From contig NC_059276.1 of NCBI RefSeq assembly GCF_017591435.1, forward strand, positions 5,023,776 to 5,087,775: 64,000 bases of DNA. Direction: 5' to 3'. The stretch comes from Portunus trituberculatus (lineage: Eukaryota; Arthropoda; Malacostraca; Decapoda; Portunidae). Position 1 is the first letter of the stretch. Each line of letters starts with the position of its first letter. Positions 1-10,734 of this stretch are shown here, piece after piece. The notes under the pieces were generated by a model that saw only the letters and a program-made list of their open reading frames with translations, made no database searches and was not told the DNA's origin. The translations under genes and the position numbers were made by a program.

Positions 1-700
1 ATCAAAGACTCGTCTGTACTTTTTTAAGCGTGAAATCAATCCATTGAGTGAAATATGTGGACTTTGAAGTGGTGTTTTGTCCCGTTTAACGTAATTTTTA
101 TTTTTTCGATTTTATTTGTTTACGTTTCTGTTTGACGGTCAAACTCGTTGTAGAATGCCTTAAAAGAAAGCTCAGACTCTGTAGAATGTGTTAGAATACT
201 TGCCAAGTGAAAATAGGTGGACTTCACAAGAGTTTTTAATGAGTTTAGAGTTTAATGGTTTTGTTTTACATAAATGCTCTTTCACTCGTTCACTTCTGGT
301 TCTAGGTCAGTGTTGGACGCCTGAGAAGAGAGTTTATATTGTCTAATATTTTTCGAAAGAAATATAAAGTCGAAATGGCTTGACGTTTTGGCAGCGTTAT
401 AAGCGGAAATGTTTATATACATTTTATATACCTAATCTAGACAGTTTTTTAAAACTAGTTAAGCAGGAGATGTTTTGATGTTTTGGATATTAATTAAAGT
501 ATCTATCAAGTCATAAAAAAGTAAGCATTCGGCCTTGGCTTCGTTTTTTCTTGAAGTCATTTTTAAAATTATTTACGTAAATCAGACGAGTCACCACTGT
601 TCCCGCGCTCTTGATGACGTCACAGCCCAGGCCCAGGCCCGGGTCCCTCCCTCCCTACCGCCCAGTTCGTCGATATTTTGCCTAATATCTAGTGATTTCT
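1..700 (+). repeat. Dispersed non-coding repeat, copy 1 (TGACGTCA-associated family)
   Basis: This stretch aligns by eye, with many substitutions, to 42290-43160, and its first part to 11030-11480. Shared landmarks in order are: a Cttttgaag-type block after 'ttcggtgaaata', the block 'ccttaaaagaaagc..cagactctgta', 'gttagaatact..ccaagtgaaaa', 'agtcgaaatgg' and a final segment with TGACGTCA (615-622 here, 43105-43112 in copy 2). No long ORF is conserved between the copies. The unit could be a transposon-derived repeat or a duplicated promoter/first-exon block. I see no terminal repeats that define its ends. Confidence 0.6.
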
Positions 701-1020
701 ACGTGTTTTCATGTGTTTCTTGGCTCAGGTGTGTAGATATTAGTAGCAGAAGGAAGAAGCAAGGATAAATAAAGGAGGGTGAGGAGGAAGGAAGGAGAAA
801 GGGTGGAATAAGTGGAGGAGCAGGCAAGCCACAATAGGTACTCTCCCTCCACTTCCTCAATATTTTGCCTAATATCTCGTGTTTTCTAAGTGTTTTGATG
901 TGTTTCTAGGCTCAGGCGTGTAGATGGGAGCAGTAGAAGAAAGAAAAAGAAAGAGGACGAAGAAGAAAGGAAAAATGGAAGTGGAAGAAGAGGAGGAGCC
1001 AAGCCACAATATTTAGGTAA
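645..1020 (+). repeat. Tandem duplication of about 195 bp ending in a splice-donor-like site
   Basis: Two adjacent copies (about 645-838 and 841-1020) share 'atattttgcctaatatct', 'gtgttttcatgtgtttct.ggctcagg', a purine-rich stretch and 'aagccacaata'. The second copy runs into ATATTTAG|GTAAGT at about 1013, a good splice donor, so this could be a non-coding first exon. No transcript evidence is available from sequence alone. Confidence 0.5.
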
Positions 1021-1079
1021 GTCCCCTTTTTAATGTTACCGTTCTTTATAACGCATTTTGGTGTTTTGGGGTTAAATCT

Positions 1080-1800
1080 GAAGTATTTTGAGTGTGTTTG
1101 GTAGTGTTGCAGGGCGTTTTGGGTGTATTTTGTGTGTTTTCAGTGTGTGTTAGATGTTTTTAGGTATATTTTACATATCTTGAGTGTGGTGTAGAGGGGT
1201 GTTTGAATATATGGGTGTGTTCTGAGTGCGGTTAGGGTAATTTTGAGGTGTTGCATGGTGTAATGAGTGTGTTTTAGGTTAGTTTTAAGGGTTTTAAGTG
1301 GTCTGTGCGTGTGTGGGGATGATTTTGGTGTGTGCTGAGTGTTTTAAGTGGTCTGTACGTGTGTGTGGGTATGATTTTGGTGTGTGCTGAGTGTTTTAAG
1401 TGGTCTGTGCGTGTGTGTGGGTATGATTTTGGTGTGTGCTGAGTGTTTTAAGTGGTCTGTGCGTGTGTGTGGAGTGTGTGGGTATGATTTTGGTGTGTGC
1501 TGGGTGTTTGAAGTGATCTGTGCGTGTGTGTGGAGTGTGTGGGATGATTTTGGTGTGTGCTGGGTGTTTTAAGTGGTTTGTGCGTGTGTGTGGAGTGTGT
1601 GGGGATGATTTTGGTGTGTGCTGAGTTTTGTTTTAAGTGGTGTGTGAGTGTGTGTGGATATGATTTTGTTTTGTGCTGGGTGTTTGAAGTGGTCTGTGCG
1701 TGTGTGTGGAGTGTGTGGGGCTGATTTTGGTGTGTGCTGGGTGTTTTAACGGTTCTGTGCATGTGTGTGTGGGTGATTTTGGTGTGTGCTAAGTGTTTCT
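1080..1800 (+). repeat. G/T-rich minisatellite
   Basis: A unit of about 50-67 bp is repeated about nine times between 1295 and 1800. It contains 'gttttaagtggtctgtgcg', a short (TG)n and 'gatgattttggtgtgtgct'. Looser G/T-rich text precedes it. The open frames across it on both strands are by-products of the repeat. Confidence 0.8.
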
Positions 1801-2467
1801 AGTTTAGTTATGTGTTTATTTATTAATATTTTGAAGTGTTGCGTAGTGTTTTGAGTGTGTTTTGGGTTAATGTCCTCACTTACTTTTGTTACTCTTGTAT
1901 AATTTCATGGTATGATGGACGCAGCTGAGGTGGGCCTCCGGTGTGGCCAGGCAGTTCAGCCTTGCCGTCAACCCTCCATGTGATGAGTGAGTTTGGGGTG
2001 TTTAGGGATGTTTTTTGGGGGGTTTTGAGTGTGCTTTGGATGTGTTTGGGTGATGTTTTGATGTGTGCCTCATCCACATGTTCAAACTCTAGCAGCTGGT
2101 GTGACTTGATTTTTTTCTTTTTTTTCATTACTTTTCAACAATCTCAGCCTTTTTCCCAATCTAACCTAATGTAGCACCCCATAACCACTCCCTCTCTCTC
2201 CCTGGCTGCTGAAAAATTAATTTCAAAACAAAGTTATAGATTTTATGGCTTGAAATTTTGAGGATTTTGTAAGCTATTGGTTGTCTTTGAAGTATTTACC
2301 TTGTTGTATTGATATGATAATCCAAATACCTTACTTATGTGTTTTTAAGGGTTCAGATTTTCCTGTATAATAACCCCCAGATCTTTTTCCTTTTTAGTCT
2401 TCATTATTTTTTTCCTCTTCCATCAAATAGTTCCATACCGGTCTTCTCTTATTCTTTCCTAGTTCAA
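1801..2467. other. No gene seen
   Basis: AT-rich text with a short G/T-rich patch near 1990-2060 that resembles the minisatellite upstream. No conserved protein segment, RNA gene or element end was recognised. Confidence 0.5.
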
Positions 2468-3172
2468 TTACATGACATTAAACTCCAATTTCCACTTGTT
2501 GCTCCACTCATAGATCTTGTTTATATCTTTCTGTAACAGCAAACAGTCCTCTCTGGTTTTGATAACTCTTAGCAGCTTTGCATCATCACCAAACATATTA
2601 ATATAATTGATTACCCTAATGTGAATGTCGTTTACATAATGGGGGCTAACATTGACCCTTGTGGCACTCTGCTGGTTACTTAACCCCAAGATGAGTATGT
2701 ATCTCTGATCACAGTTCTCATTTCCCTGTCCTTCAAATAATCTCTTGTCCATTGGAGCAAGGTTCCTCACAGTCTTCCTATGTTCTCTAGTTTCTAAAGT
2801 AATCTTTCATGAGGGACTTTATCAAAAGCCTTTTTCATGTCCAGGTATACTGTGTCCACCATCCGTCTGTCTCTGCTTTCCAGTCCTTCTGTAACTCTGG
2901 AGTAGAAGCTTAATAAGTTTGATACACATGACTTCTGTGTCCTGAACACAAATTGTCTTTTCAATATGACTTGTTCTTCTTCCAGATGTTTAACCCATTT
3001 TTCTTTGATAATGATTTTACACAACTTCCCCAAAACACTTCTAAGTGACACTGGTCTGTAGGTTAGTGATTCAGTTGTCTTTCCTCTTTTAAATATCAGT
3101 ATTACATTAGCTCTCTTCCATTCTAGTGAAACTTTCCTTTCATTTAGTGAACATGTAATTATTTCCCAAATT
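2468..3172 (-). mobile_element. LINE reverse transcriptase fragment, degenerate
   Basis: Read on the minus strand from 3172 down to 2468 this encodes the core of a non-LTR reverse transcriptase. Visible parts are 'YRPVSLRSVLGKL'-type motif 2, the catalytic strand YLDMKKAFDKVPHERLL (from about 2850), a VPQGS-type motif near 2680 and the second catalytic loop as FGDDAKL, where related elements have FADDAKL, near 2600. It ends at the conserved KWKLEFN segment. Several frameshifts break the frame, so it is dead. The 5' break (3172) abuts a (TG)n tract. It belongs to the Jockey/CR1/I-like broad group; the clade cannot be settled by eye. Confidence 0.85.
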
Positions 3173-3210
<38 letters not shown>

Positions 3211-3212
3211 GT
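3173..3212. repeat. (TG)n microsatellite
   Basis: About 18 TG units with one interruption. It lies between two minus-strand LINE segments and is directly attached to the 3' end of the one at 3213-3480. Confidence 0.95.
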
Positions 3213-3480
3213 GTGTGTATTTAGGTAGTTGTAGTTTTCCAGGGCCTGGGCTTTACGCTGGTGTGGCCCCGTCTCCATATCTACACTTATCCAATTTTTC
3301 TTTCAAACTCTGCACACTCGTTGCTGACACCATTTCTTCACCCAAACTGTTCCACGTCTCAACACATCTTTGCGGGAAACTCTATTTTTTAACATCTCTC
3401 AGACATCGTCCCTTCCTGAGCTTTTTACTATGCGATCTTGTTGTTTGTATGTCATATTCTTCTCTCAGTCTAACCTAACC
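3213..3480 (-). mobile_element. LINE 3' end fragment ending in (AC)n
   Basis: The minus strand carries the last codons and 3' tail of a LINE, closely matching 44825-45110: the same run covers the 'FPQR..WNSL' type C-terminus, the 3' UTR text 'ccagggcctgggctttac' and a tail of the form ACTACCTAAATACACACAC. It is truncated at the 5' side. It represents a separate insertion from the reverse transcriptase piece at 2468-3172, because the order of parts is inverted relative to a normal element. Confidence 0.8.
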
Positions 3481-3548
3481 TTGTCATTTTATTTATTTAT
3501 TGATTAATTTTTAACTAACCTAATCTAACCTAACCAAACATTTGCAGG

Positions 3549-3708
3549 TCCGCAGAAAACGACACGCCGATTTATTTGAAGTCAAGGACGGAGATTAAAA
3601 CGGCCTTTGAAAACACCACACCCGTTTTGTCCACCGCCATCACCACCTTCTCCCAGATCAAGGACAAAGTGTATTACAGACTCACACATAAGGAAGAGGT
3701 GCATGTGA
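3549..3708 (+). CDS. Candidate internal exon, product not recognised
   Basis: A clean acceptor (tttgcag ending at 3548) is followed by an open frame in phase 1, then by a donor at about 3708 (GTGCAT|GTGAGT) or six bases earlier (GAAGAG|GTGCAT). The encoded peptide is about 53 residues, mixed charge and threonine-rich, with segments such as LKSRTEIKTAF, STAITTFSQIKDKVYYRL and THKEE. It looks like real coding sequence: balanced composition, no low complexity, unlike its G/T-rich surroundings. I do not recognise the family. It may be the second exon of a gene whose first exon ends at about 1013, but no further exons were found, so it could also be an orphan or pseudogene. Confidence 0.4.
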
Positions 3709-4025
3709 GTGTGTTTGGGTGTGTTTGGATGCATTTGGGTGTGTTTTGGGTCTGTTTGGGTGTGTTTTGAATGTGTTTGGTGTGTTTTGGGGTTCTTGGC
3801 TGCATTTGGGGTGTGTTTTGAGGTGTTTTGGATGTGTTTTGAGTGTGTTTAGATGTGTTTTGGTATGTTTGGGTATATTCAGATGTGTTTGAGTGTGTTT
3901 GGGTGTGTTTTGAGTGTGTGTTTCATGTGTTTTTGATGCATTTGAATGTGTTTTTGGATATTACAAGTGTTTGGATGCAGTTTTGGGTGTGTTTGTTTGT
4001 GTGTTTCAGCGTGTGTTATGATGCT
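3709..4025 (+). repeat. G/T-rich degenerate minisatellite
   Basis: Irregular repeats of 'gtgtgtttgggtgtgttttg' type with occasional 'gatgcattt'. It resembles 1080-1800, so the presumed introns on both sides of the exon at 3549-3708 are filled by the same kind of sequence. Confidence 0.7.
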
Positions 4026-4589
4026 AATGTATTTTAAGCTAACCTACCACCCAAGAGTCTTGCCTGGAGGTGTTTGTATCATTTGTGTGTCACTTGCCCT
4101 ACTCCTCTCAGTGGTGGCTGGTTTTCATGAAGTGCTGTGCTGGGAGAAGTAACCTAAAATAGAGGGATGGGCTAGTCTGTATGGTAGAATAATGGGAAAT
4201 GTTTGCTGCATCTCATTAAACTTAACAGATACAATACTGCTGGCTACATTTCAGTAAGTCTTCCTGTATCTCATGACATCTACATGGATTGTTAGATGAA
4301 CCAAAAGAGATTCAATATTAGAAGATAACAAAAACAGTAAGAATATCACTGACCAGAGATATAATATTAAAATGGAAAATGGAAAACAGTCAGATTAAGA
4401 GAGCTAGTGAGGGTGTGTGGTGGCCAGAGACAGCCTTCACTAGCAAACTTAATGATATAACTCAATATTTCATGGTCCTAACTCGTCTCTAACTTGACAG
4501 CTCTAATCTCCAGGACGGAACATAAGTGAATTGATGCCTGCAGTTCTTAAGAGATGCTGAAGTGCAAGTTTTCTGTAAGTAAACCAAGG

Positions 4590-4830
4590 GATGGACAGAG
4601 GTGGTGGCCATGCCTCAGCCATTATGTGATTTATTTGTTAATTATAAGCCAGATATGTCACAGAATGGAGGCACATGCCTGGTCTTTCATGTCATCTGTT
4701 ACAATACCTCCGCTTTCCCAGCTTTGTGTGTCAGGAAGGCCAAGTAAGGTGAAATAGCTGGCGGTGGCTGACTCTCCTGGGCAGCCATCTTGATGATGTC
4801 ATCAGCAGGTTCAGCCTGCATCAGCCCTGC
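4590..4830 (+). repeat. Dispersed repeat, copy related to 10740-10990
   Basis: Shared blocks in the same order as 10740-10990: 'cagccattat', 'atgtca..ca..gtgg', 'cctggtctttcatgt', 'tttgtgtg..aggc', then a block ending GCCATCTTGATGATGTCATCAGC. The palindrome is TGATGTCA here (4794-4801) and TGACGTCA twice in the other copy. No coding potential is shared. Confidence 0.6.
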
Positions 4831-4905
4831 CAGTTCCAACCATACCTTCTCTCAACCAAACTAACCTTACTTTCCTTTAAACCCTCCTGCCTGACCTCCA
4901 CCCAG

Positions 4906-5141
4906 ATATAATAGCAGAACAGACCTCAATGTGCTGGGAAATCATTGGATCTCAACAGCCAGCAAAGAGCAAGGCAGGCAGGATGCAGCCAGGGGAAGTG
5001 TTCCATCTCTACTCCTCTGAGGTGCACCAAGCCATGAGTGCCTTCCCTGTCCCTGAGATCATGAGAATTCCACTGGAGCATGTTATTCTTCACTGCAAGG
5101 TGAGGTGAGGTGAGAGGCAGAAGAAGAAACATTTTACTATC

Positions 5142-5230
<89 letters not shown>

Positions 5231-5951
5231 CATCATACCAGGCACACTGTAGTGATGAAAGCGTTTGTGGTGATTTAGTCAAGGGAATGAGTGTGCTGTC
5301 CTGCTGTCTGATCACTGCTGCTATGGCCAACCTGGAGAGGCTGGGGATGATACCACCACCACAGCAACACAGAGCACATCACAGCAATGGGCAGGAGGGT
5401 GATGCACTTCTCAACACTACTGCACTTCTGAACACCCCTGTACTTCTTTAAGGCTGGTGTTGGAGTCTGGGTTTTGGAGTGTTGAAGTATTGTGTGGTGT
5501 TGAGGCAGGAGAGTGGAGAAGATTGGTATTGTGAGAGCAGAGAACAGGGAACACAGAGGGAGAGAAGGTAGGCTATGCTGGGAAGAGAAAGGAGGGGAAT
5601 GGTAGTGAATATATTAATCTTTTCTCCATGAATATTGATAAAGCTCATAATTTTTCCTCTATCAACACTTAACATTCATAAAACTAATACCTTCCCTACT
5701 AATTATTAATAAAAACTAGTAATTTTTCCCTCATAAACCTTCACAGAGCTTCAACAACACTGAACATACTGACTCTCTTCTGTTTTTCCTCCAGCAACAC
5801 TAAACATTTCAATTCTTTTCTATTTTCCTCTAAGATTTAACATACAAAATTTTTCCACTTTTCCAGGTGTGTTGACCCAGTTCTGTCCATCTCGGCATCC
5901 CGGCAGCATAGACCTCTGCTCCAAGACACGAGAAGTCAAGGCAAAGGCTGA
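4906..5951 (+). pseudogene. DExH RNA helicase exon remnants (motif VI, HA2 region)
   Basis: Three exon-like blocks keep phase and splice sites. Block A (4906-5099; acceptor cccag, donor AAG|GTGAGG) encodes the end of the helicase core: after a W-x-x-x-x-x-QQ segment comes KAGRMQPGEVFHLYSS and PEIMRIPLEHVILHCK, which match the region between motif VI and the HA2 domain of DEAH/RHA helicases (DHX30, DHX36, YTHDC2 and TDRD9 type). Block B (5242 to about 5451) continues in phase 0 with LITAAMANLERLGMIPPP, like the HA2 winged-helix part. Block C (5867-5951) starts CVDPVLSISAS, the conserved strand before the OB fold. Motif VI, normally QRxGRxGR, reads QQPAKSKAGR, and the ratchet segment between B and C is missing. 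B and C both run into stops. I infer a decayed duplicate. A partial real gene with unseen exons is less likely. Confidence 0.6.
5142..5227. repeat. (AT)n microsatellite
   Basis: About 43 uninterrupted TA units. It sits in the intron-like gap between helicase blocks A and B. Confidence 0.97.
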
Positions 5952-6215
5952 CCCGACTTGTGACCTCTAGGTAATGTACAGTCTGCAGAAAGAATGGTGT
6001 TTGCATGACAATTACAGCAATAAACTTAACTTCTGCAATAATAATAATCTCAATTAGATATATGTCATGTTTAGTGAAGGTAAGTTATAAGGTAATGGAT
6101 ATTCTTTATACTTTTCAAGCATGTACTGTACAACTGGCTCCCTACTTGATTAGGCAGCCTTCCTATCTCTATTATCATTATTGTTATTTATTAATGTTAT
6201 TCTTTATTTTGATCA

Positions 6216-6229
6216 TCATTATTTTTATT

Positions 6230-6291
<62 letters not shown>

Positions 6292-6330
6292 CATCATCAT
6301 TTTTATTATTGCTATTGTCATTATTATTAT
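6216..6330. repeat. (TTA)n microsatellite with variants
   Basis: A run of TTA/ATT units with a few TTT and ATC variants. Frames across it translate as poly-I, poly-Y or poly-N and are not genes. Confidence 0.95.
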
Positions 6331-6433
6331 TGCTATAGTCATCATGATGTATTTGGATCAGATTTGGCATTACACAGTACTCAATTTTCCCTTTTTCTTT
6401 ATTATTACAGAAAGTGAGGCAAAATTGACTGTT

Positions 6434-6435
<2 letters not shown>

Positions 6436-6486
<51 letters not shown>

Positions 6487-6651
6487 GAAGGCTCAAATAT
6501 TTCTAACTTATAGGTGAAATATCATTGAACAAGATTAGTGTCAGAGTAGTATCATGTAGTAGTAGCATTAGTAGTAATAATAATAGTAAGAATGATAGTA
6601 AATTGTTGTCTTTAATTATTTATTTATCACATATATGAAGCCACGTTATTG

Positions 6652-6709
<58 letters not shown>

Positions 6710-7422
6710 ATAAAATGGAGGAGTTGGGATTAAAACAGGAGATAGAAAGAAAAGAATGAATAATAAATAACAGGATAGACAGGAATAACAAAGGAATAAC
6801 ATAAAAGATAGAAAGAAAAATTGAATAATAATTAGTGGAATACGATGAAATGGGAATTAAAATATGATCATGAATTAAGAAATAGGAGGAAATGATAATA
6901 AAACAGTGGATAGAAAGGAAATGGTAATGAGGATGAAAACGAATAAGGGAATAGGAGGAAATGGTAATGAGAATATCAAGTAGGTTAGATTGCGGAAGTT
7001 GGCACGTGCCTATCCTGCTGTACTAAATAAGTGAAGCCAGTGGGTGAAGCTTATGGGACTGTGGGCAGAGCTTATGATTGCAACTTACACCCAAAACATT
7101 GTCCTCCTGTGTGAAGCAATGGGATATTGTCACTTTAATTTTCATCATTAGAGGAAAACTAAGAAAGAGCTAATAGTTTGACTTATTTAAACTACATTAT
7201 AGTTTTCTAAATATGTCATGTAGACCTGTTATTAATGAGGTTAATACGAAATAGCTACAATATTGAAAGAAATACAGCAGACCGTTTCCAGGAGAAATTA
7301 TGGCAAAAAGATTGCTTTTTCTTATTTATTACATGGCAAGAAGAAAAAAAAAAACTAAAGCAAGATTTCAGTGATTGGTGGTTTTTCAATGCCCAGTGAT
7401 GTGAAATCACACATGATTCTAA

Positions 7423-7488
<66 letters not shown>

Positions 7489-7490
7489 AT
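6436..7490. repeat. Region with three (GA)n microsatellites
   Basis: (GA)n tracts lie at about 6437-6483, 6655-6706 and 7427-7487. The sequence between is A-rich with degenerate 'gaaataggaggaaatgg' repetitions at 6880-6980. No gene or recognisable element was seen between them. Confidence 0.9.
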
Positions 7491-7669
7491 TTGAAATGCC
7501 TTAAATAATTGCTATACCCAGAAAAATAATCTTCAGGCCAACTTTCACCTGATATACAATTTATTTATCCTTGCTTGATGGTTGTTCCCAACATTAAGGA
7601 ACCAGCCTGGTTCACCTTACCTACTTTATACCTACTTATAAATTAAATCATTACTATTACTAAGAATAG

Positions 7670-9800
7670 GTAGACAGATCAGAGAGAAGAAGAGGGCATA
7701 TAGAGAGTTGCAGGAAAGTGGGGAAGATGTAGATTTGATTAGGTACAGACAGGTTGGATGATTTGAGTAAGGTTATAAAATAAAGTAAAAGGCAGTTAGA
7801 GATAAAACTAGCTAGAGCTGGGAGTAAAAATCCCAAAAAATTATATAGTTATTACAAGGTCAGTGATAAAAGAAATAAGGATAGGATTGGACCTCTCAGA
7901 AAAGATGGTGTAGTACTGTGGATCAAAATGAAGACATGTAGAATTATTGAATGAACAATTTTCTTCAGTATTTACTAGGGAAAGAATAGGAAATCCTGTT
8001 ACAAACAGTGCGACGAGTAGTTTAAGAGCTTTAGAAAATATTGATATAAAACCGGGAATTATTAGGAAATTTATTCTTGAACTAGACAATAGGAAAGCTA
8101 GTGGTCCTGATGAGCTACATGCCAGAGTACTTAGGGAGGGTGTAGACAGTATTTCTGAAGCACTTAAGTTAATCTTTGAAAGATCACTTAGGTTTGCTGA
8201 GATAGCTCAGGACAGGAAGTTAGCTAATGTTACACCAATATTTAAAAAAAGGTAGGAAGGATGATGCGAATAATTATAGACAGATCAGTTTAACTAGTAT
8301 AGTATGTAAGATACTAGAGGAAATCATTAAGGGTAGTATTTGGGAGCATTTAAATGAGAATAGATTAATTAGAGATACCCAACATGGCTTTAGATCAGGG
8401 ATGTCCTGTCTTACAAATTTGCTCAATATGTTAGAATATATTACCAAGGAGTTAGATGATGGAAATAGCATAGATGTTATATATCTAGATTTTAGCAAGG
8501 CGTTTGATAAGGTACCGCATAGGAGGCTAGTGTACAAATTGAGACTACATGGGATAGGGGGTATGTTAGTTGATTGGATTAGTGAATTGGCTTTCTGATA
8601 GGAAACAGAGTAGTATTAAGTGGGGCAATGTCCGAGTGGAAGGAAGTGGTTAGTGGGGTACCCCAAGGATCAGTGCTAGGACCTCTTCTTTTCTTGGTTT
8701 ACATTAACGATTTAGATATAGGAATTAGTAGCAAAGTATCAAAGTTTGCAGATGATACTAAGATAGCATGTGCATTACAGGGTGAAAAGGACAATTACAG
8801 AATACGAGACCTGGACAGGCTGATAGCATGGGCAAACAGGTGGCAGATGGAGTTTAATTTTAAAAAGTGTTAGGTTATGCAATTAGGTAAAGACAACACA
8901 AACTTTAGCTATGAGATGGAGGGATGTTGGCTAGAGGCAGTAGAGGAGGGAAAGGATTTAGGAGTAGTGATAGACAGGACTATGAAATTTTCAAAGCAAT
9001 ATTTAGAAGCAAGAAATAGGGCAAATAGGATCCTGGGTTTTATAAATAGAAATGTTAGTTATAAAAGTAAGGAAGTGGTACGTAGCTTATATAGTTCCCA
9101 TGTTAGGCCCCATTTAGAGTATTGCATACAGGCCTAGTCACCCCATTATAGGCAGGATATCAACATGTTAGAAGCAGTTCAGAGAAGAGCAACTAGGATG
9201 ATACCAGCATTAAAGCGCCTGGAGTATAGAGATAGATTAAAGGAATTAAACATGTTTTCATTTGAGAGGAGATGTATAAGAGGGGATATGATAGTTATTT
9301 AAAATGTTCTCAGATACAAACTACATAGATGCGAGATCTTTCTTTACCTTAGAGGAGGGAAGTAGGACTAGAAATCATGGCAGGAAGATTAGAAAGCAAG
9401 GCTGCAGGTTAGATATAAGAAAATATTTCTTTAGTCATAGGGTGGTAGACTTCTGGAATGCATTGCCAGAGAGGGTTGTAAATAGCACTAGTTTGACAAT
9501 GTTTAAAAACAGATTAGATAAGCACTTAAATTTATTAGATTTATAATTATGTATAGTGCTGCATGATAGTTTTTATAAGAAATATACTATAGTTAAACAA
9601 GACATGATCCCCATGTATGGGGATTACATATTGTAGAGGAATTCGCTGCAGGACTTAGCCTTGTTAATGGGCCAAATATTTAGAATTAGTATATAATGTA
9701 TTGTGTACTTGTAAGTGTATCTTTGTGCGACTGATACAGGATAACCTAGATGGGCCCTGGTGGCCCTTTGTTATCTTATTATTTATGTTATGTTATGTTT
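7670..9800 (+). mobile_element. 5'-truncated LINE, reverse transcriptase to 3' tail
   Basis: A non-LTR retrotransposon ORF2 lacking the endonuclease. Order: a degraded pre-RT segment (7750-7960, ending LLNEQFSSVFTRE); RT motif 1 region with RKASGPDELHARVL (8085); YRQISLTSIVCKILE; QHGFRSGMSC; catalytic strand IYLDFSKAFDKVPHRRL (8475); SGVPQGSVLGPLLFLVYIND (8650); second catalytic loop KFADDTKIA (8740); C-terminal RPHLEY..QA (9100), QRRATRMI (9175) and a final segment DFWNALPERVVNS to a stop at 9544. Frameshifts occur near 8250 and 8600, and in-frame stops at about 8871 and 9135, so it cannot act on its own. The 3' UTR ends with 'gatgggccctggtggccc' and a (TTATG)n tail. A 92 bp copy of the same 3' end lies on the minus strand at 39077-39168. 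Broad Jockey/CR1-like group. Confidence 0.92.
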
Positions 9801-10139
9801 TATGTTAATATATGTACAGGATAAGTTGTACCTAATACCTATCTATGTAGTAGTATAAATATCATTCTGGTAGCAAACTTTCAAATAATAAGCTAGTTAA
9901 TATGGTAATTGACTACGCTCATCCGGGCAACAGCGCAACCCTCGGCACTCAGCCACCCACCCTCCCTCCAGATCATTTCATTCAGTCCTTAATTCTTTCG
10001 TGACGGCAGCAGGTGGTCGGGTTAGTTGCTACTGCCACATTTAATTAAAAGCCTCTTACTTACATACCTACAGTATTAGTATTGATTGTGGCAAGTGGCA
10101 ACTCTTAACTTGGTGGAACACACCCAGCATGCTCGCCTC
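9801..10139. other. No gene seen
   Basis: Unique-looking, moderately AT-rich DNA downstream of the LINE tail. No coding frame, repeat unit or RNA gene was recognised. Confidence 0.5.
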
Positions 10140-10434
10140 GTAGTGGCAGCCCCGCCCCGCCCCGCCACCCACCTCTGACCAATCCCACTGTCCCACTCAC
10201 AGTTTTTTTGTTATTATAGTATATATGTGTGCGGCGCCGCGATGACAGGACATGAAGCGCGGGGAGGGAAAATAGAATAGTGAAAGTAACAAAAAGAATG
10301 GCTTGTTAGTAGCCTCTCAGTAAGCAAAGATTAACTATTCATACACGGTTGAAGGCACTTAAATTAAGGCGGTGTGTGTGCTGACAAGGCGATAGCAGGT
10401 CCATCTTGCCGGGGACAGTGTCCATCTGGAAACG
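10140..10434 (+). promoter_or_regulatory. Candidate promoter with non-coding first exon
   Basis: A GC-rich patch (CCCCGCCCC repeats near 10148, GCGGCGCCGCG at 10233) flanks a TATA-like run (tatagtatatatg, 10216-10228). Downstream the sequence ends in a good donor, GGAAAC|GTAAGT at about 10434. This is the layout of a promoter plus 5' UTR exon. It lies on the same strand as TBCK and about 3.6 kb upstream of its first coding exon, so it may be an alternative TBCK start. That link is inference. Confidence 0.3.
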
Positions 10435-10734
10435 TAAGTAATATATTTGATGTATAACTCATCATATACATTTCACAGTGGTGTCATGTCTTAGGATAAC
10501 TTTGGTAGCCCCCAGGACGAAACACCAACGAATGTACCATCACAGATCAGTAAACAAGGCAAATAGTATGTTACCAAGTATAGACCCTCACATACTCAAT
10601 ACTTGACTGTCACAATCATCCCCCACCCACTCCAGTCCTGCCTTGCCAACCTCCAGAACATCATATCACTGAACTAACACCTGCTGGGAATGTAGAAATC
10701 CCCCTATCCCCCACAAAAAAAAAAAAAAGTAAAC

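Noticed and set aside
5142..5227. (AT)n tract as terminator or cruciform regulatory site
   Set aside because: Simple microsatellite of a kind present at five or more places without gene context.
7947..9546. Host gene or endogenous virus with reverse transcriptase
   Set aside because: The RT motifs, APE-type relatives in the window, lack of LTRs and a short repeat tail fit a LINE.
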